Of a DNA stretch of 64,000 nucleotides, positions 16,768 through 24,068 are shown piece by piece; position 1 is the first letter of the stretch, and every line of letters begins with the position of its first letter. Below the pieces are notes generated by a model. The model was not told the origin of the DNA. It made no database searches and was given only the letters and a program-made list of their open reading frames with translations. Source of the stretch: Mesobacillus jeotgali (lineage in GTDB: Bacteria; Bacillota; Bacilli; Bacillales; Cytobacillaceae); contig NZ_CP134494.1 in assembly GCF_031759225.1 (NCBI RefSeq), positions 808,001 to 872,000 of the forward strand. The letters run 5' to 3'. Both the position numbers and the translations under genes were made by a program.

Positions 16768-16870
16768 ACCAAAATGGTTGTAATTTTCAGAAAAATACTC
16801 TTTCTAACTATGATTTTGTAATTGTTTGGAAGAAAAAAGAAAAAAACCTTCTGATGCGGCCGACAAATAC

Positions 16871-16902
16871 TTACATGTTAAATATATAGAACAAGGTACA
16901 AT
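16871..16902 (+). promoter_or_regulatory. Possible sigma-A promoter upstream of the riboswitch
   Basis: TACAAT -10 at 16897-16902. TTACAT is 20 nt upstream, which is long; the alternative TGTTAA is 16 nt upstream but a poor -35. A TTTGTCGGC on the minus strand just before resembles a Spo0A box (TTTGTCGAA) with two mismatches. Confidence 0.35.
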
Positions 16903-16941
16903 GACATTGGGACTTAAAAGTGAGTAAAAAGATACAGAAAA

Positions 16942-17016
16942 AGGCAAACTTGTTGAAAAACTAGGACGCAAAGTCACGGGTCTAAGGTGCAATTGACTAT
17001 GATGGCCGGACTGCCT
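16942..17016 (+). ncRNA. Cyclic di-GMP-I (GEMM) riboswitch upstream of sinI
   Basis: The sequence follows the GEMM-I pattern: P1 AGGCA (16942-16946) with TGCCT (17012-17016); a hairpin CTTGTT-GAAA-AACTAG with GNRA tetraloop; then GGACGCAAAG, CACGGGTCTAA, and a second hairpin ending GGCCGGACTGCC, the tetraloop-receptor side. All core consensus blocks are in order. The element ends 31 nt before sinI. A weak AATAC/GTATT hairpin with TTTT and the ribosome site lie in between, so the mode of control is unclear. Confidence 0.85.
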
Positions 17017-17047
17017 GGAATACTAATTGTATTTTGGGGGGAAGAAC

Positions 17048-17176
17048 TTGATTAAAGAGCAGGTAGTTTTTGAAGAATTGGATACAGAATGGATGCAGCT
17101 TTTAATGGAAGCATTGGAAATGGGAATCAACAAAGAAGAAATCAGGGAATTTTTAACGAAGACAAAAAATAGCTAG
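17048..17176 (+). CDS. sinI: SinI-type anti-repressor, 42 residues, TTG start
   Basis: Short gene. The product starts MIKEQVVFEELDTEWM and continues LLMEALEMGINKEEIREFL, the amphipathic SinI hairpin (compare the SinR C-terminal DEEW...AIKNGISKEDF). SinI binds SinR and relieves repression of biofilm matrix genes. The start is TTG, with GGGGGGAAG close upstream; a TTG start and tight spacing suggest low translation. It directly follows a cyclic di-GMP riboswitch. Unlike in B. subtilis, sinR is not downstream in an operon but convergent. Confidence 0.85.
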   Translation: MIKEQVVFEELDTEWMQLLMEALEMGINKEEIREFLTKTKNS

Positions 17177-17276
17177 GAATCCATACATAGACAATAGAAG
17201 TGCGATCGGGCAGCTCTTATGGAGGTGCTTTTTATTTTGCATTGGCCTCCTTACGTACACTTGTTGCGGCCTTGCA

Positions 17277-17304
17277 TGAAAAAGGACAGCCACCAAAGCT
17301 GCCC
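17277..17304 (-). terminator. Terminator of sinR
   Basis: On the minus strand GGGCAGC / GCTGTCC arms (one G-U pair), 7-nt loop, then TTTTT. Confidence 0.75.
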
Positions 17305-17310
17305 TTGATA

Positions 17311-17631
17311 TCATTTATTGTGGAGTCGCCATTTATTGAATTCAAGAAACTCACGGAACTGGTCCTTCGTGATCCCGGAATCCATTGCTTCTTTTACAAG
17401 ATTGACCCAGTCTGAATCCATGTTCTCTTTATCGGGTTGTTCATGGATCAGATGGTCCACTGGCACATTCAGTACTCCAGCGATCTTTTCTAAAAATTGG
17501 ATTGAAGGATTCGTTTGAAGGTTTCGTTCCAGTGAGCTTAAATAGGATTTTGCCACGCCAGCTTGTTCTGCCAATTCGGATAAGGACATTCTTTTCTCTT
17601 GTCGAAGTTTTTTGACGCGTTCACCAATCAC
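17311..17631 (-). CDS. sinR: SinR-type master regulator of biofilm formation
   Basis: 106 residues from GTG 17631. An N-terminal HTH (IGERVKKLRQEKRMSLSELAEQAG) and a C-terminal SinI-binding hairpin (DSDWVNLVKEAMDSGITKDQF) show the full SinR design. The chosen start gives the usual V/M-I-G-x-R beginning, with AAGGTG about 10 nt upstream; a GTG at 17643 overlaps that ribosome site. Inverted GTTC motifs occur upstream (17680-17712). It is convergent to sinI and the second SinR-like gene in 2 kb. Confidence 0.85.
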   Translation of the reverse strand: MIGERVKKLRQEKRMSLSELAEQAGVAKSYLSSLERNLQTNPSIQFLEKIAGVLNVPVDHLIHEQPDKENMDSDWVNLVKEAMDSGITKDQFREFLEFNKWRLHNK

Positions 17632-17915
17632 TGTTATCCACACACCTTATCAATTTATAGTTATATCATAACAAATCTGATAAAATAGTTCCATATTAAG
17701 AACACCTTATAGAACAATTATAACCACACACCAAGTTTTTTTGCTTCACTTTTAGGAAAAAACAAGTTGGGAAAAAACTCGCAGCTTTTATATCGGCAGT
17801 TGCAGTTGAAAGTTGTAGCTGATTTTATGAAGTTTTTATGGCCAAAGACTATTGTATTCAAACGGACTTAAAAAAGGTAAAATGGTAGCAATCAGACAAG
17901 GTACGGTGATGTGTT

Positions 17916-18641
17916 GTGCAGAAAAAGTATTTATTGATCTATGAAGAAATCGCGAAACAAATCCAGGGAGGAAATTATCCTCCTAAAACAATTTTGCCAT
18001 CCGAAAATGAATTTGCGGACATGTATCAAACTTCTAGGGAAACCATCCGCAAAGCGCTGAATCTGCTTGCCCAAAATGGCTTCATCCAAAAAATCCGCGG
18101 CAAAGGTTCACTTGTACTCGATTTGAAAAGGCATCAGTTTCCGATTACTGGATTGATCAGTTTTAAAGAACTGGCAGAGAATATGGGCGGTAAGGCTAAA
18201 ACGACGGTGGAGGATTTCACTCTCGAGCTGGCCGGCCAGGAAATTGCGCGGGAATTGAATGTTGATGATGATGAAAAGGTTTGGAAGGTAAAAAGAGTAC
18301 GGCATATTGATGAAGAACGAGTGATTCTCGATAAGGATTACCTGGTAGAAAGGCATGTGCCAGGGCTGTCACGCCAGAAATGCGAGAACTCGATATTTGA
18401 GTACATTGAAGGGCAGCTTGAGAAGAAAATCAGCTTTGCAAAGAAAGAATTCACCGTGGAGGAGCCGAGCGCCGAAGACCGTGAACTTCTCGATATGCAA
18501 GGATTCCATGCAATCGTCATCGTGAAGAACTATATCCATTTTGATGATGCCACTCTGTTTCAATATACTGAGTCAAGGCACCGTCCCGACAAGTTCCGGT
18601 TCGTTGATTTTGCCAGGCGTATGGATACTCAATCTATATAA
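17916..18641 (+). CDS. treR: Trehalose operon repressor (GntR/HutC family)
   Basis: 241 residues. A GntR winged helix (about 8-70; SRETIRKALNLLAQNGFIQKIRGKGS) is followed by a UTRA ligand domain. Similarity to B. subtilis TreR runs end to end (GLISFKELAE, ILDKDYLVERHVP, FQYTESRHR.DKFRFVDFARR). TreR is released from DNA by trehalose-6-phosphate. GTG start. No treP or treA is in the window, so it is either an orphan or acts at a distance; its position before the yfk genes matches B. subtilis. Confidence 0.88.
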   Translation: MQKKYLLIYEEIAKQIQGGNYPPKTILPSENEFADMYQTSRETIRKALNLLAQNGFIQKIRGKGSLVLDLKRHQFPITGLISFKELAENMGGKAKTTVEDFTLELAGQEIARELNVDDDEKVWKVKRVRHIDEERVILDKDYLVERHVPGLSRQKCENSIFEYIEGQLEKKISFAKKEFTVEEPSAEDRELLDMQGFHAIVIVKNYIHFDDATLFQYTESRHRPDKFRFVDFARRMDTQSI

Positions 18642-18646
18642 AAAAG

Positions 18647-18699
18647 AAGCTGCCATTAATGTTGCCGGATGAACCAGGCAATATAATGGCAGCTTTTAT
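18647..18699. terminator. Bidirectional terminator between treR and comFB
   Basis: Outer arms AAGCTGCCATTA / TAATGGCAGCTT and inner arms TTGCC / GGCAA form a long stem with a 10-nt loop. A run before, T run after. Confidence 0.9.
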
Positions 18700-18742
18700 T
18701 AGAATTCCGCGTCCTGCTCCAGCTCGTCAGACGACGCTGTTC

Positions 18743-19018
18743 TTAATGCTTCGGATACTTTCCGACAAGATGTATGGCACTGATGATCCTTTTATTGATC
18801 CAGGCTCTGTTTTCCTGGGTATTAAGCTGTTCATAGACCATCTTCCGGCCGTCTTCTGTAGTGACATAGTGACTTGGAAGAGTGTTCAGGCTGATGGCGA
18901 TGATATCGTTCCGGCACTTCTGGCAATTGCAGAAAGTCTGGTAATCCGGGCTCATCATCAGCACATTGACAAGCGTAGAAACGACCTCTTCCATTACATT
19001 GACATAACTAAAGTTCAT
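18743..19018 (-). CDS. comFB: ComFB-family protein
   Basis: 91 residues of the ComFB fold, with the Cys cluster FCNCQKCRNDIIAISLN near residues 29-45 and LPSHYVTTEDG. In B. subtilis comFB lies in the comF operon with no clear role in transformation; here it stands alone. Some ComFB-domain proteins, in cyanobacteria, have been reported to bind cyclic dinucleotides, which is of interest next to the cyclic di-GMP riboswitch 2 kb away. ATG 19018, preceded by GGGAGAG. Confidence 0.8.
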   Translation of the reverse strand: MNFSYVNVMEEVVSTLVNVLMMSPDYQTFCNCQKCRNDIIAISLNTLPSHYVTTEDGRKMVYEQLNTQENRAWINKRIISAIHLVGKYPKH

Positions 19019-19154
19019 GATGCCTCTCTCCCTATTGATGTCCTAAGTTAAATTATAGTTGAATGAAGGAAATATAAAATGTTTTTTTTATCTTTGGTAT
19101 AAGATAGGTCTAATTGCATGTTTTTATACAAAATTATGGAAGTGGTTTCAGGAT

Positions 19155-19179
19155 GTTTCATAGTCTGAGGACAGGGAAT
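19155..19179 (+). promoter_or_regulatory. Sigma-B-type promoter of yfkM
   Basis: GTTTCA, 13-nt spacer, GGGAAT, against the sigma-B consensus GTTTaa-N12-14-GGGtAt. The B. subtilis orthologue is a sigma-B general stress gene. Confidence 0.68.
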
Positions 19180-19220
19180 TTTAAATAGTGGAGAATTTTT
19201 AAAAAGGAGATGTTGAAATT

Positions 19221-19739
19221 ATGGGTAAAAAAATTGCCTGTTTAATAACCGATCTATTTGAAGATGTGGAGTATCTTGAGCCTTCACGCGCTTTTACAGA
19301 AGCCGGACATGAAGTTATGACAATTGAAAAAGAAAAAGGGAAGACAGTAAAAGGCAAGCAAGGCAAAGCAGAGGTCAAGATCGACGAAAGCATCGACAAC
19401 GTCAAGCCGGAAGATTTCGATGCACTGTTCATACCAGGCGGCTTCTCCCCTGACCAGCTTCGTGAGGACGAGCGGTTCGTGGAATTCGCCAAGTATTTCA
19501 TGGATGAGAAGAAACCGGTATTTGCGATATGCCATGGTCCACAGCTATTGCTGACAGCCAAGACTCTCGAAGGCCGAGGCGCAACAGGTTACAAGTCCAT
19601 CCGCGTCGACATGGAATACGCCGGAGCGAAATACATGGACAAGGAAGTCGTCGTCTGCTGCAACCAGTTGGTGACCAGCAGAGAACCGAAAGATATTCCA
19701 GCGTTTAACCGTGAGGCTCTTAAAGTGTTGGAAAAATAA
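19221..19739 (+). CDS. yfkM: General stress protein 18, DJ-1/PfpI family
   Basis: 172 residues, the same length as B. subtilis YfkM (GSP18). DJ-1/PfpI fold with the nucleophile elbow FAICHGPQLL (Cys about 104) and an acidic partner in the LFEDVEYLEP region. Related enzymes act as deglycases or chaperones; the real substrate here is unknown. GGAG lies 11 nt before the ATG and a sigma-B-type promoter precedes it. Followed by a strong terminator and a 20-bp repeat array. Confidence 0.9.
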   Translation: MGKKIACLITDLFEDVEYLEPSRAFTEAGHEVMTIEKEKGKTVKGKQGKAEVKIDESIDNVKPEDFDALFIPGGFSPDQLREDERFVEFAKYFMDEKKPVFAICHGPQLLLTAKTLEGRGATGYKSIRVDMEYAGAKYMDKEVVVCCNQLVTSREPKDIPAFNREALKVLEK

Positions 19740-19746
19740 TTGAAAG

Positions 19747-19780
19747 AACCCTTTTGCTGAGGCAGAAGGGTTTTTTATTT
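19747..19780 (+). terminator. Intrinsic terminator of yfkM
   Basis: AACCCTT / AAGGGTT with extra TGC / GCA pairing, 4-nt loop, then TTTTTTATTTT. Confidence 0.9.
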
Positions 19781-19799
19781 TGAGATGAATAGTCTTTGG

Positions 19800-19942
19800 A
19801 ACTGGAAAAAAACGCAGAAAATTTCCAGTTCGCCAATAAAGTTTGATTATCGCCAATAAATAGGGACAAATCGCCAATAAAACTGAATTTTCGCCAATAA
19901 ACGGAGTGAAATCGCCAATAAAATTATATTTTCGCCAATAAA
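19800..19942 (+). repeat. 20-bp-period array with leader hairpin, CGCCAATAAA type (copy 1)
   Basis: Leader arms AACTGG (19800-19805) and CCAGTT (19825-19830) with exactly 19 nt between. Six perfect CGCCAATAAA units follow without a gap, starting at 19831, 19851, 19872, 19892, 19913 and 19933 (steps 20, 21, 20, 21, 20). The spacers are AT-rich and not conserved. It fills the gap between yfkM and the aminopeptidase gene. The step equals two DNA helical turns. Confidence 0.92.
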
Positions 19943-20061
19943 GTTTTGTGGTAGCTATATATTCAGTTCAATTTTCTCACATCAACCCACAACCAGTTCA
20001 TTTTGCTCCTATCTTTGTATAATATATTATAAGAATGACGTTGAATCAGGGAGATGAAGGA

Positions 20062-20811
20062 ATGATTGTTTTAAAATCGGCACGAGAGATTGAAAATATG
20101 AAGGAAGCTGGAAAGTTGCTTGCTTCTGTCCATAAAGAGCTGCGCAAAATCATCAAGCCAGGGGTTACAACCTGGGAAATTGATGAGTTTGTGGAGGATT
20201 TTTTGAAAAAGAATGGTGCGACTCCGCAGCAAAAAGGATATCGGAACTATCAGTATGCAACCTGCGCAAGCATCAATGATGAGGTTTGCCATGGATTTCC
20301 GCGGAAAGAAGCGCTCAAGGATGGCGACATTGTCACGATCGACATGGTCGTCAACCTGAACGGGGCTCTTGCTGATTCTGCCTGGAGCTATGCAGTAGGC
20401 AATATCAGCGAACAGTCGCAAAAACTGCTGGAAGTGACAAAAGAGGCATTATACCGCGGAATTGCCGCATCAGTGCACGGCAACCGTGTTGGTGATATCA
20501 GCCATGCGATCCAGTCCTATGTTGAGGGCGAGGGATTTTCGGTTGTGCGTGAATTCATCGGCCACGGAATCGGTTCTGTGATCCATGAGAAACCGGATAT
20601 CCCGCACTATGGTCTGCCGGGAAAAGGTCCGCGCCTCAAAGAGGGCATGGTGTTCACGATCGAACCGATGGTCAATGTCGGGGAGTGGAAAACGAAGATG
20701 GATGACAATGGCTGGACAGCAAGGACAGTGGACGGCAAGCTGTCTGCCCAGTATGAGCACACAATCGCGATCACAAAGGATGGTCCGGTCATTTTAACTG
20801 AACAGGATTAA
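20062..20811 (+). CDS. map: Type I methionine aminopeptidase
   Basis: 249 residues, M24 peptidase. Metal ligands are visible in order: Asp in TIDMVV, Asp in LADSAWS, His in IGHGIGS, Glu in FTIEPMV and Glu in QYEHTIA. It removes the initiator Met from new proteins. ATG 20062 has GGGAG 8 nt upstream; a TTG-type start upstream at 20035 lacks one. It is a stand-alone gene, separate from the ribosomal-operon map, as is B. subtilis yflG. Confidence 0.9.
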   Translation: MIVLKSAREIENMKEAGKLLASVHKELRKIIKPGVTTWEIDEFVEDFLKKNGATPQQKGYRNYQYATCASINDEVCHGFPRKEALKDGDIVTIDMVVNLNGALADSAWSYAVGNISEQSQKLLEVTKEALYRGIAASVHGNRVGDISHAIQSYVEGEGFSVVREFIGHGIGSVIHEKPDIPHYGLPGKGPRLKEGMVFTIEPMVNVGEWKTKMDDNGWTARTVDGKLSAQYEHTIAITKDGPVILTEQD

Positions 20812-20819
20812 TAACTGCA

Positions 20820-20937
20820 TCGGGCTGAACCAAAGTTGGTCCGATTAATAAAAGTCCATCGGGTCGAACCATAGTTTGATACGATTCTATCATGATAGGA
20901 AAAATAAACTTCGGGCTGAACTAAAGTTTGGCCCGAT
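20820..20937 (+). repeat. Three related stem-loops in tandem after map
   Basis: Units at 20820-20846, 20859-20886 and 20911-20937 share TCGGG.TGAAC.AAAGTTTG...CGATT. Each is an imperfect palindrome; the last is the best stem and ends in a T run. Confidence 0.75.
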
Positions 20938-20942
20938 TTTTT
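20911..20942 (+). terminator. Intrinsic terminator downstream of map
   Basis: TCGGGC / GCCCGA with inner AACT / AGTT, then six T. Third unit of the local repeat. Confidence 0.82.
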
Positions 20943-21030
20943 CATGACAGGTGAAAAAATTTTTCATTCTCTGCAAATAACGATGAAATTTTTTTGGTAA
21001 AATAAAGTCGACAGAAAAGGGGGCGGAAAT

Positions 21031-21891
21031 ATGGCCAGCGAACTAAATGGACAAAATGTTGTCGTTAAAATAAACGCCATCTACTCATCGCTTTCCTCCA
21101 AAGAGAAGGCGGTTGCAGATTACATATTGAAAAATACGCAAGAAATCATTCATCTATCGATCACCGAGTTTGCGGAGTATGCTTCTGTTGCTGAGGCGAC
21201 GATTTTCCGCTTTTGTAAAAGGCTGGGATTCAGGGGCTATCAAGCTTTCAAAATTGCTCTGGCGAGTGAACTAGTGGAACCGATCAAGAATATCCATGAA
21301 GAAATAAAGGAAGAAGACGAGGTTGTAACCCTTGCGGAAAAAGTGTTCGCCGGACATATCGAAGCGATGAAGGAAACGCTGAATCTTCTGGATGCCAAAG
21401 TACTTGAAAGTATCATCGATGTTCTAGGCAAGGCTACGAGAATCGATTTTTATGGATCAGGCGGGTCATCGGCGATTGCGCTTGATGCCTATCATAAATT
21501 CCTGCGGACAGGCATTCATTGCAATGCCCATAGTGATGGCCACCAGCAGATCATTTCAGCAGCGCTGCTCGGCCCGGGGCAGGCGGCAATCGGCATTTCG
21601 CATAGCGGCAGTAATAAAGATGTCATAGAAGCATTGAAAATAGCAAAAGCTAACGGTGCAGCGACCATCGCGATCACGGGCCATTACAAGTCGCCTTTGT
21701 CAAAAGAAGCGGATTACGTTCTCTATACCACATCACGGGAAACTCTATTCAGATCCGAGGCCTTGGCTTCAAGATTGGTTCAGCTGAGCCTAATTGACGT
21801 GCTTCATGTTGCAGTATCCGTAACAAGGCAGGAACAAACGCTAGGCAACCTGCAGAAAATAAGAGAAGCCATTTCGATTAAAAGATATTAG
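21031..21891 (+). CDS. MurR/RpiR family transcriptional regulator
   Basis: 286 residues. The N-terminal RpiR HTH (about 10-85; SITEFAEYASVAEATIFRFCKRLGFRGY) is followed by a SIS sugar-phosphate isomerase-type domain (DFYGSGGSSAIA, GISHSGSNKDVIEAL). Such regulators sense phosphosugars. It lies 145 bp before the 6-phosphogluconate dehydrogenase gene in the same direction, so it probably controls pentose-phosphate or gluconate metabolism. Confidence 0.88.
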   Translation: MASELNGQNVVVKINAIYSSLSSKEKAVADYILKNTQEIIHLSITEFAEYASVAEATIFRFCKRLGFRGYQAFKIALASELVEPIKNIHEEIKEEDEVVTLAEKVFAGHIEAMKETLNLLDAKVLESIIDVLGKATRIDFYGSGGSSAIALDAYHKFLRTGIHCNAHSDGHQQIISAALLGPGQAAIGISHSGSNKDVIEALKIAKANGAATIAITGHYKSPLSKEADYVLYTTSRETLFRSEALASRLVQLSLIDVLHVAVSVTRQEQTLGNLQKIREAISIKRY

Positions 21892-22036
21892 TCTTGAAAA
21901 TTATTTTCATAAAATAGATATACATATGAAAAAATATTTGATACTATCATGTTATAAGAAAAGCACTTTTCGTGAATACACATATCCAGTCCGGAAAAAC
22001 ATTCGAAAAGACGCTAACTAAAAGGAGTGCATCGAA

Positions 22037-22933
22037 GTGAAACTAGGAATGGTTGGCCTTGGCAAAATGGGCTATAACTTAGTATTGAACCTGATGGAAA
22101 ACGGCCATGAAGTTGTGGCGAATGATATTAATGAAGAAGCAATGCAGAAAATCAAAGCAGAAGGCGCCGAAATTGCAGCTGATTATCAGGCAATGGCGGA
22201 CATGCTGCCAAAGCCGCGCGTGATCTGGCTTATGATTCCTGCCGGAGAATTGATCGACCAGGTGATCGAGAAGTTCACACCATACTTGGAAGAAGGCGAC
22301 ATCCTGATTGATGGCGGAAATTCAAACTATAAGGATACATTAAGACGTGCTGAAAAGCTTTCTGCAGCCGGCGTCCACTTTATGGACGTGGGAACGAGCG
22401 GCGGAATGGAAGGCGCTCGCAATGGTGCCTGCACAATGATCGGCGGCGATGCAGAAGTTTTTGCTCATGTTGAGCCTATCTTCAAGGACATTTCGATTGA
22501 AAACGGCTATCTTTACACTGGGAAGGTCGGAAGCGGCCACTTCCTGAAAATGGTGCACAACGGGATTGAGTACGGAATGATGCAGGCGATCGCTGAAGGT
22601 TTTGAGATTCTTGAAAAAAGCCCATTCGATTATGACTATAAAGAAGTTTCTCGTGTATGGAACCATGGATCGGTCATCCGCAGCTGGCTGATGGAACTGA
22701 TGGAAAATGCCTTCTCCAAAGAGCCTAAGCTTGAAAGTATCAAGGGCGTAATGCATTCATCTGGTGAAGGAAAATGGACAGTTGAAACAGCGTTGGATCT
22801 GCAAACAGCAGCACCAGTCATCGCGCTTTCATTGATGATGCGCTACCGCTCACTTGAAGACGACACGTTCACAGGAAAAGTTGTCGCAGCATTGCGAAAC
22901 GAATTCGGCGGACATGCTGTCGAAAAGAAATAA
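22037..22933 (+). CDS. 6-phosphogluconate dehydrogenase, decarboxylating (short type)
   Basis: 298 residues, the short form found in B. subtilis YqeC rather than the ~470-residue Gnd. An N-terminal Rossmann motif (GMVGLGKMGYNLVLNL) is followed by the substrate signature DGGNSNYKDT and catalytic VGSGHFLKMVHNGIEYG with Lys and His. It oxidises 6-phosphogluconate to ribulose-5-phosphate with NAD(P)+. GTG start with AAGGAG upstream. The RpiR gene in front is its likely regulator. Confidence 0.92.
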   Translation: MKLGMVGLGKMGYNLVLNLMENGHEVVANDINEEAMQKIKAEGAEIAADYQAMADMLPKPRVIWLMIPAGELIDQVIEKFTPYLEEGDILIDGGNSNYKDTLRRAEKLSAAGVHFMDVGTSGGMEGARNGACTMIGGDAEVFAHVEPIFKDISIENGYLYTGKVGSGHFLKMVHNGIEYGMMQAIAEGFEILEKSPFDYDYKEVSRVWNHGSVIRSWLMELMENAFSKEPKLESIKGVMHSSGEGKWTVETALDLQTAAPVIALSLMMRYRSLEDDTFTGKVVAALRNEFGGHAVEKK

Positions 22934-22944
22934 AACATGAAACC

Positions 22945-22976
22945 AGGTTCTCCTCGAAAAGAGGAGGACCTTTTTT
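22945..22976 (+). terminator. Intrinsic terminator of the 6-phosphogluconate dehydrogenase gene
   Basis: AGGTTCTCCTC / GAGGAGGACCT, 5-nt loop, six T. Confidence 0.92.
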
Positions 22977-23066
22977 GTTGTTCATAAAATTATCCTTTTT
23001 TGCAAGATGGCTACATTGCTTTTTCCGTTATAGTGGAAGTGAATACGGAAAATGGGGGCGCGGAAC

Positions 23067-24068
23067 GTGAAGACAAAGTGGTATTTCTTTTTCCTGACGA
23101 CGGTTGCCGTTTCGGCAATGATCTATGCTTTTCTGGGAGTGAAAGGGGAAGAGTCTGTTGAAATCGGCGTCCTGATGATCGGCGAAAACCGCTATGAGAA
23201 ATTAACAGGCCTGGAAGCAGGATTGATGGATCTGGGATACAGCGCGAAGAACATCCATTTTACCGTGAAAAATGCCCATGATGATGAAGAGAAGATTGGC
23301 AAGCATATTGATCAGCTGCTTAAGGAGCAGCCTGATCTGATCGTGACACTTGGCGGAATTGAAACTCTTCGTCTAAAGGAAAAAATGGATGAAGGCAATA
23401 TCGACATTCCGGTTGTTTTTGCAGGCCTTGCCGCGCCGAAGGAACTGGGATTGATAAAAGATTACAAGTCTCCGGGTGGAAATTTTACCGGAATCAATAA
23501 TTACCATGCCAGCATTTCGGGCAAGCGTCTCGAAATGCTTACCGCACTTGTGCCGGCCATTGACAGGGTGCATGTGATTTATGACAGTAAGATTGATGTC
23601 AGTAAATTGAGCCTTGAGGAAACGAGGAGTGCAGCCAGGGAATTGGGTGTGGACATTGCACCTTGTGATGCTTCAAAGGACTGTCTGGATACTCTATGGA
23701 ATTCGTCCGGCAAAAGAGAGGCCATCCTCGTCCTGCCGAGCTTCAGGATTGAGTCATTGACAGATGAAATAGTCATGCTGACAAAGGAGAAGAAAATCCC
23801 GGCAATGGGTCTGTATGATTTTGAAGCGGAAAAAGGGCTGCTGGCGAGCTACGGATCCAGCTTTTATTCACAGGGATATCAGGCTTCTAGATTCGTCAGC
23901 TTGATTTTGCAGGGAAACAAGCCGGGGGATTTGCCTGTTGAACTGCCAGATGGCATAAGGTTTGTCGTCAACCAGCAAACGAAGGACGCACTGGGCGTCA
24001 GCTATAATCAAGACTTGCTGCATATCGCCGACCTGATCCACCCTGAAGTGCAGGGAGGGAGCAAGTGA
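23067..24068 (+). CDS. ABC-type substrate-binding protein linked to a two-component system
   Basis: 333 residues from GTG 23067 (GGGGG 8 nt upstream; ATG at 23052 is also in frame). An N-terminal signal anchor (WYFFFLTTVAVSAMIYAFLG) and a two-lobed binding-protein fold of the ABC_sub_bind group (EIGVLMIGENRYEKLTGLEAG, VTLGGIETL, PVVFAGLAAP) are seen. There is no lipobox, permease or ATPase. It overlaps the kinase start by 1 nt, so it probably presents a ligand to the kinase, as in TtrS-type sensing, rather than importing it. Confidence 0.82.
   Translation: MKTKWYFFFLTTVAVSAMIYAFLGVKGEESVEIGVLMIGENRYEKLTGLEAGLMDLGYSAKNIHFTVKNAHDDEEKIGKHIDQLLKEQPDLIVTLGGIETLRLKEKMDEGNIDIPVVFAGLAAPKELGLIKDYKSPGGNFTGINNYHASISGKRLEMLTALVPAIDRVHVIYDSKIDVSKLSLEETRSAARELGVDIAPCDASKDCLDTLWNSSGKREAILVLPSFRIESLTDEIVMLTKEKKIPAMGLYDFEAEKGLLASYGSSFYSQGYQASRFVSLILQGNKPGDLPVELPDGIRFVVNQQTKDALGVSYNQDLLHIADLIHPEVQGGSK

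Noticed and set aside
22981..23066. Sigma-54 promoter before the binding-protein gene (TGGC...TGC at about 23007)
   Set aside because: The GG and GC are only 9 nt apart instead of 12, so it cannot be a -24/-12 element.
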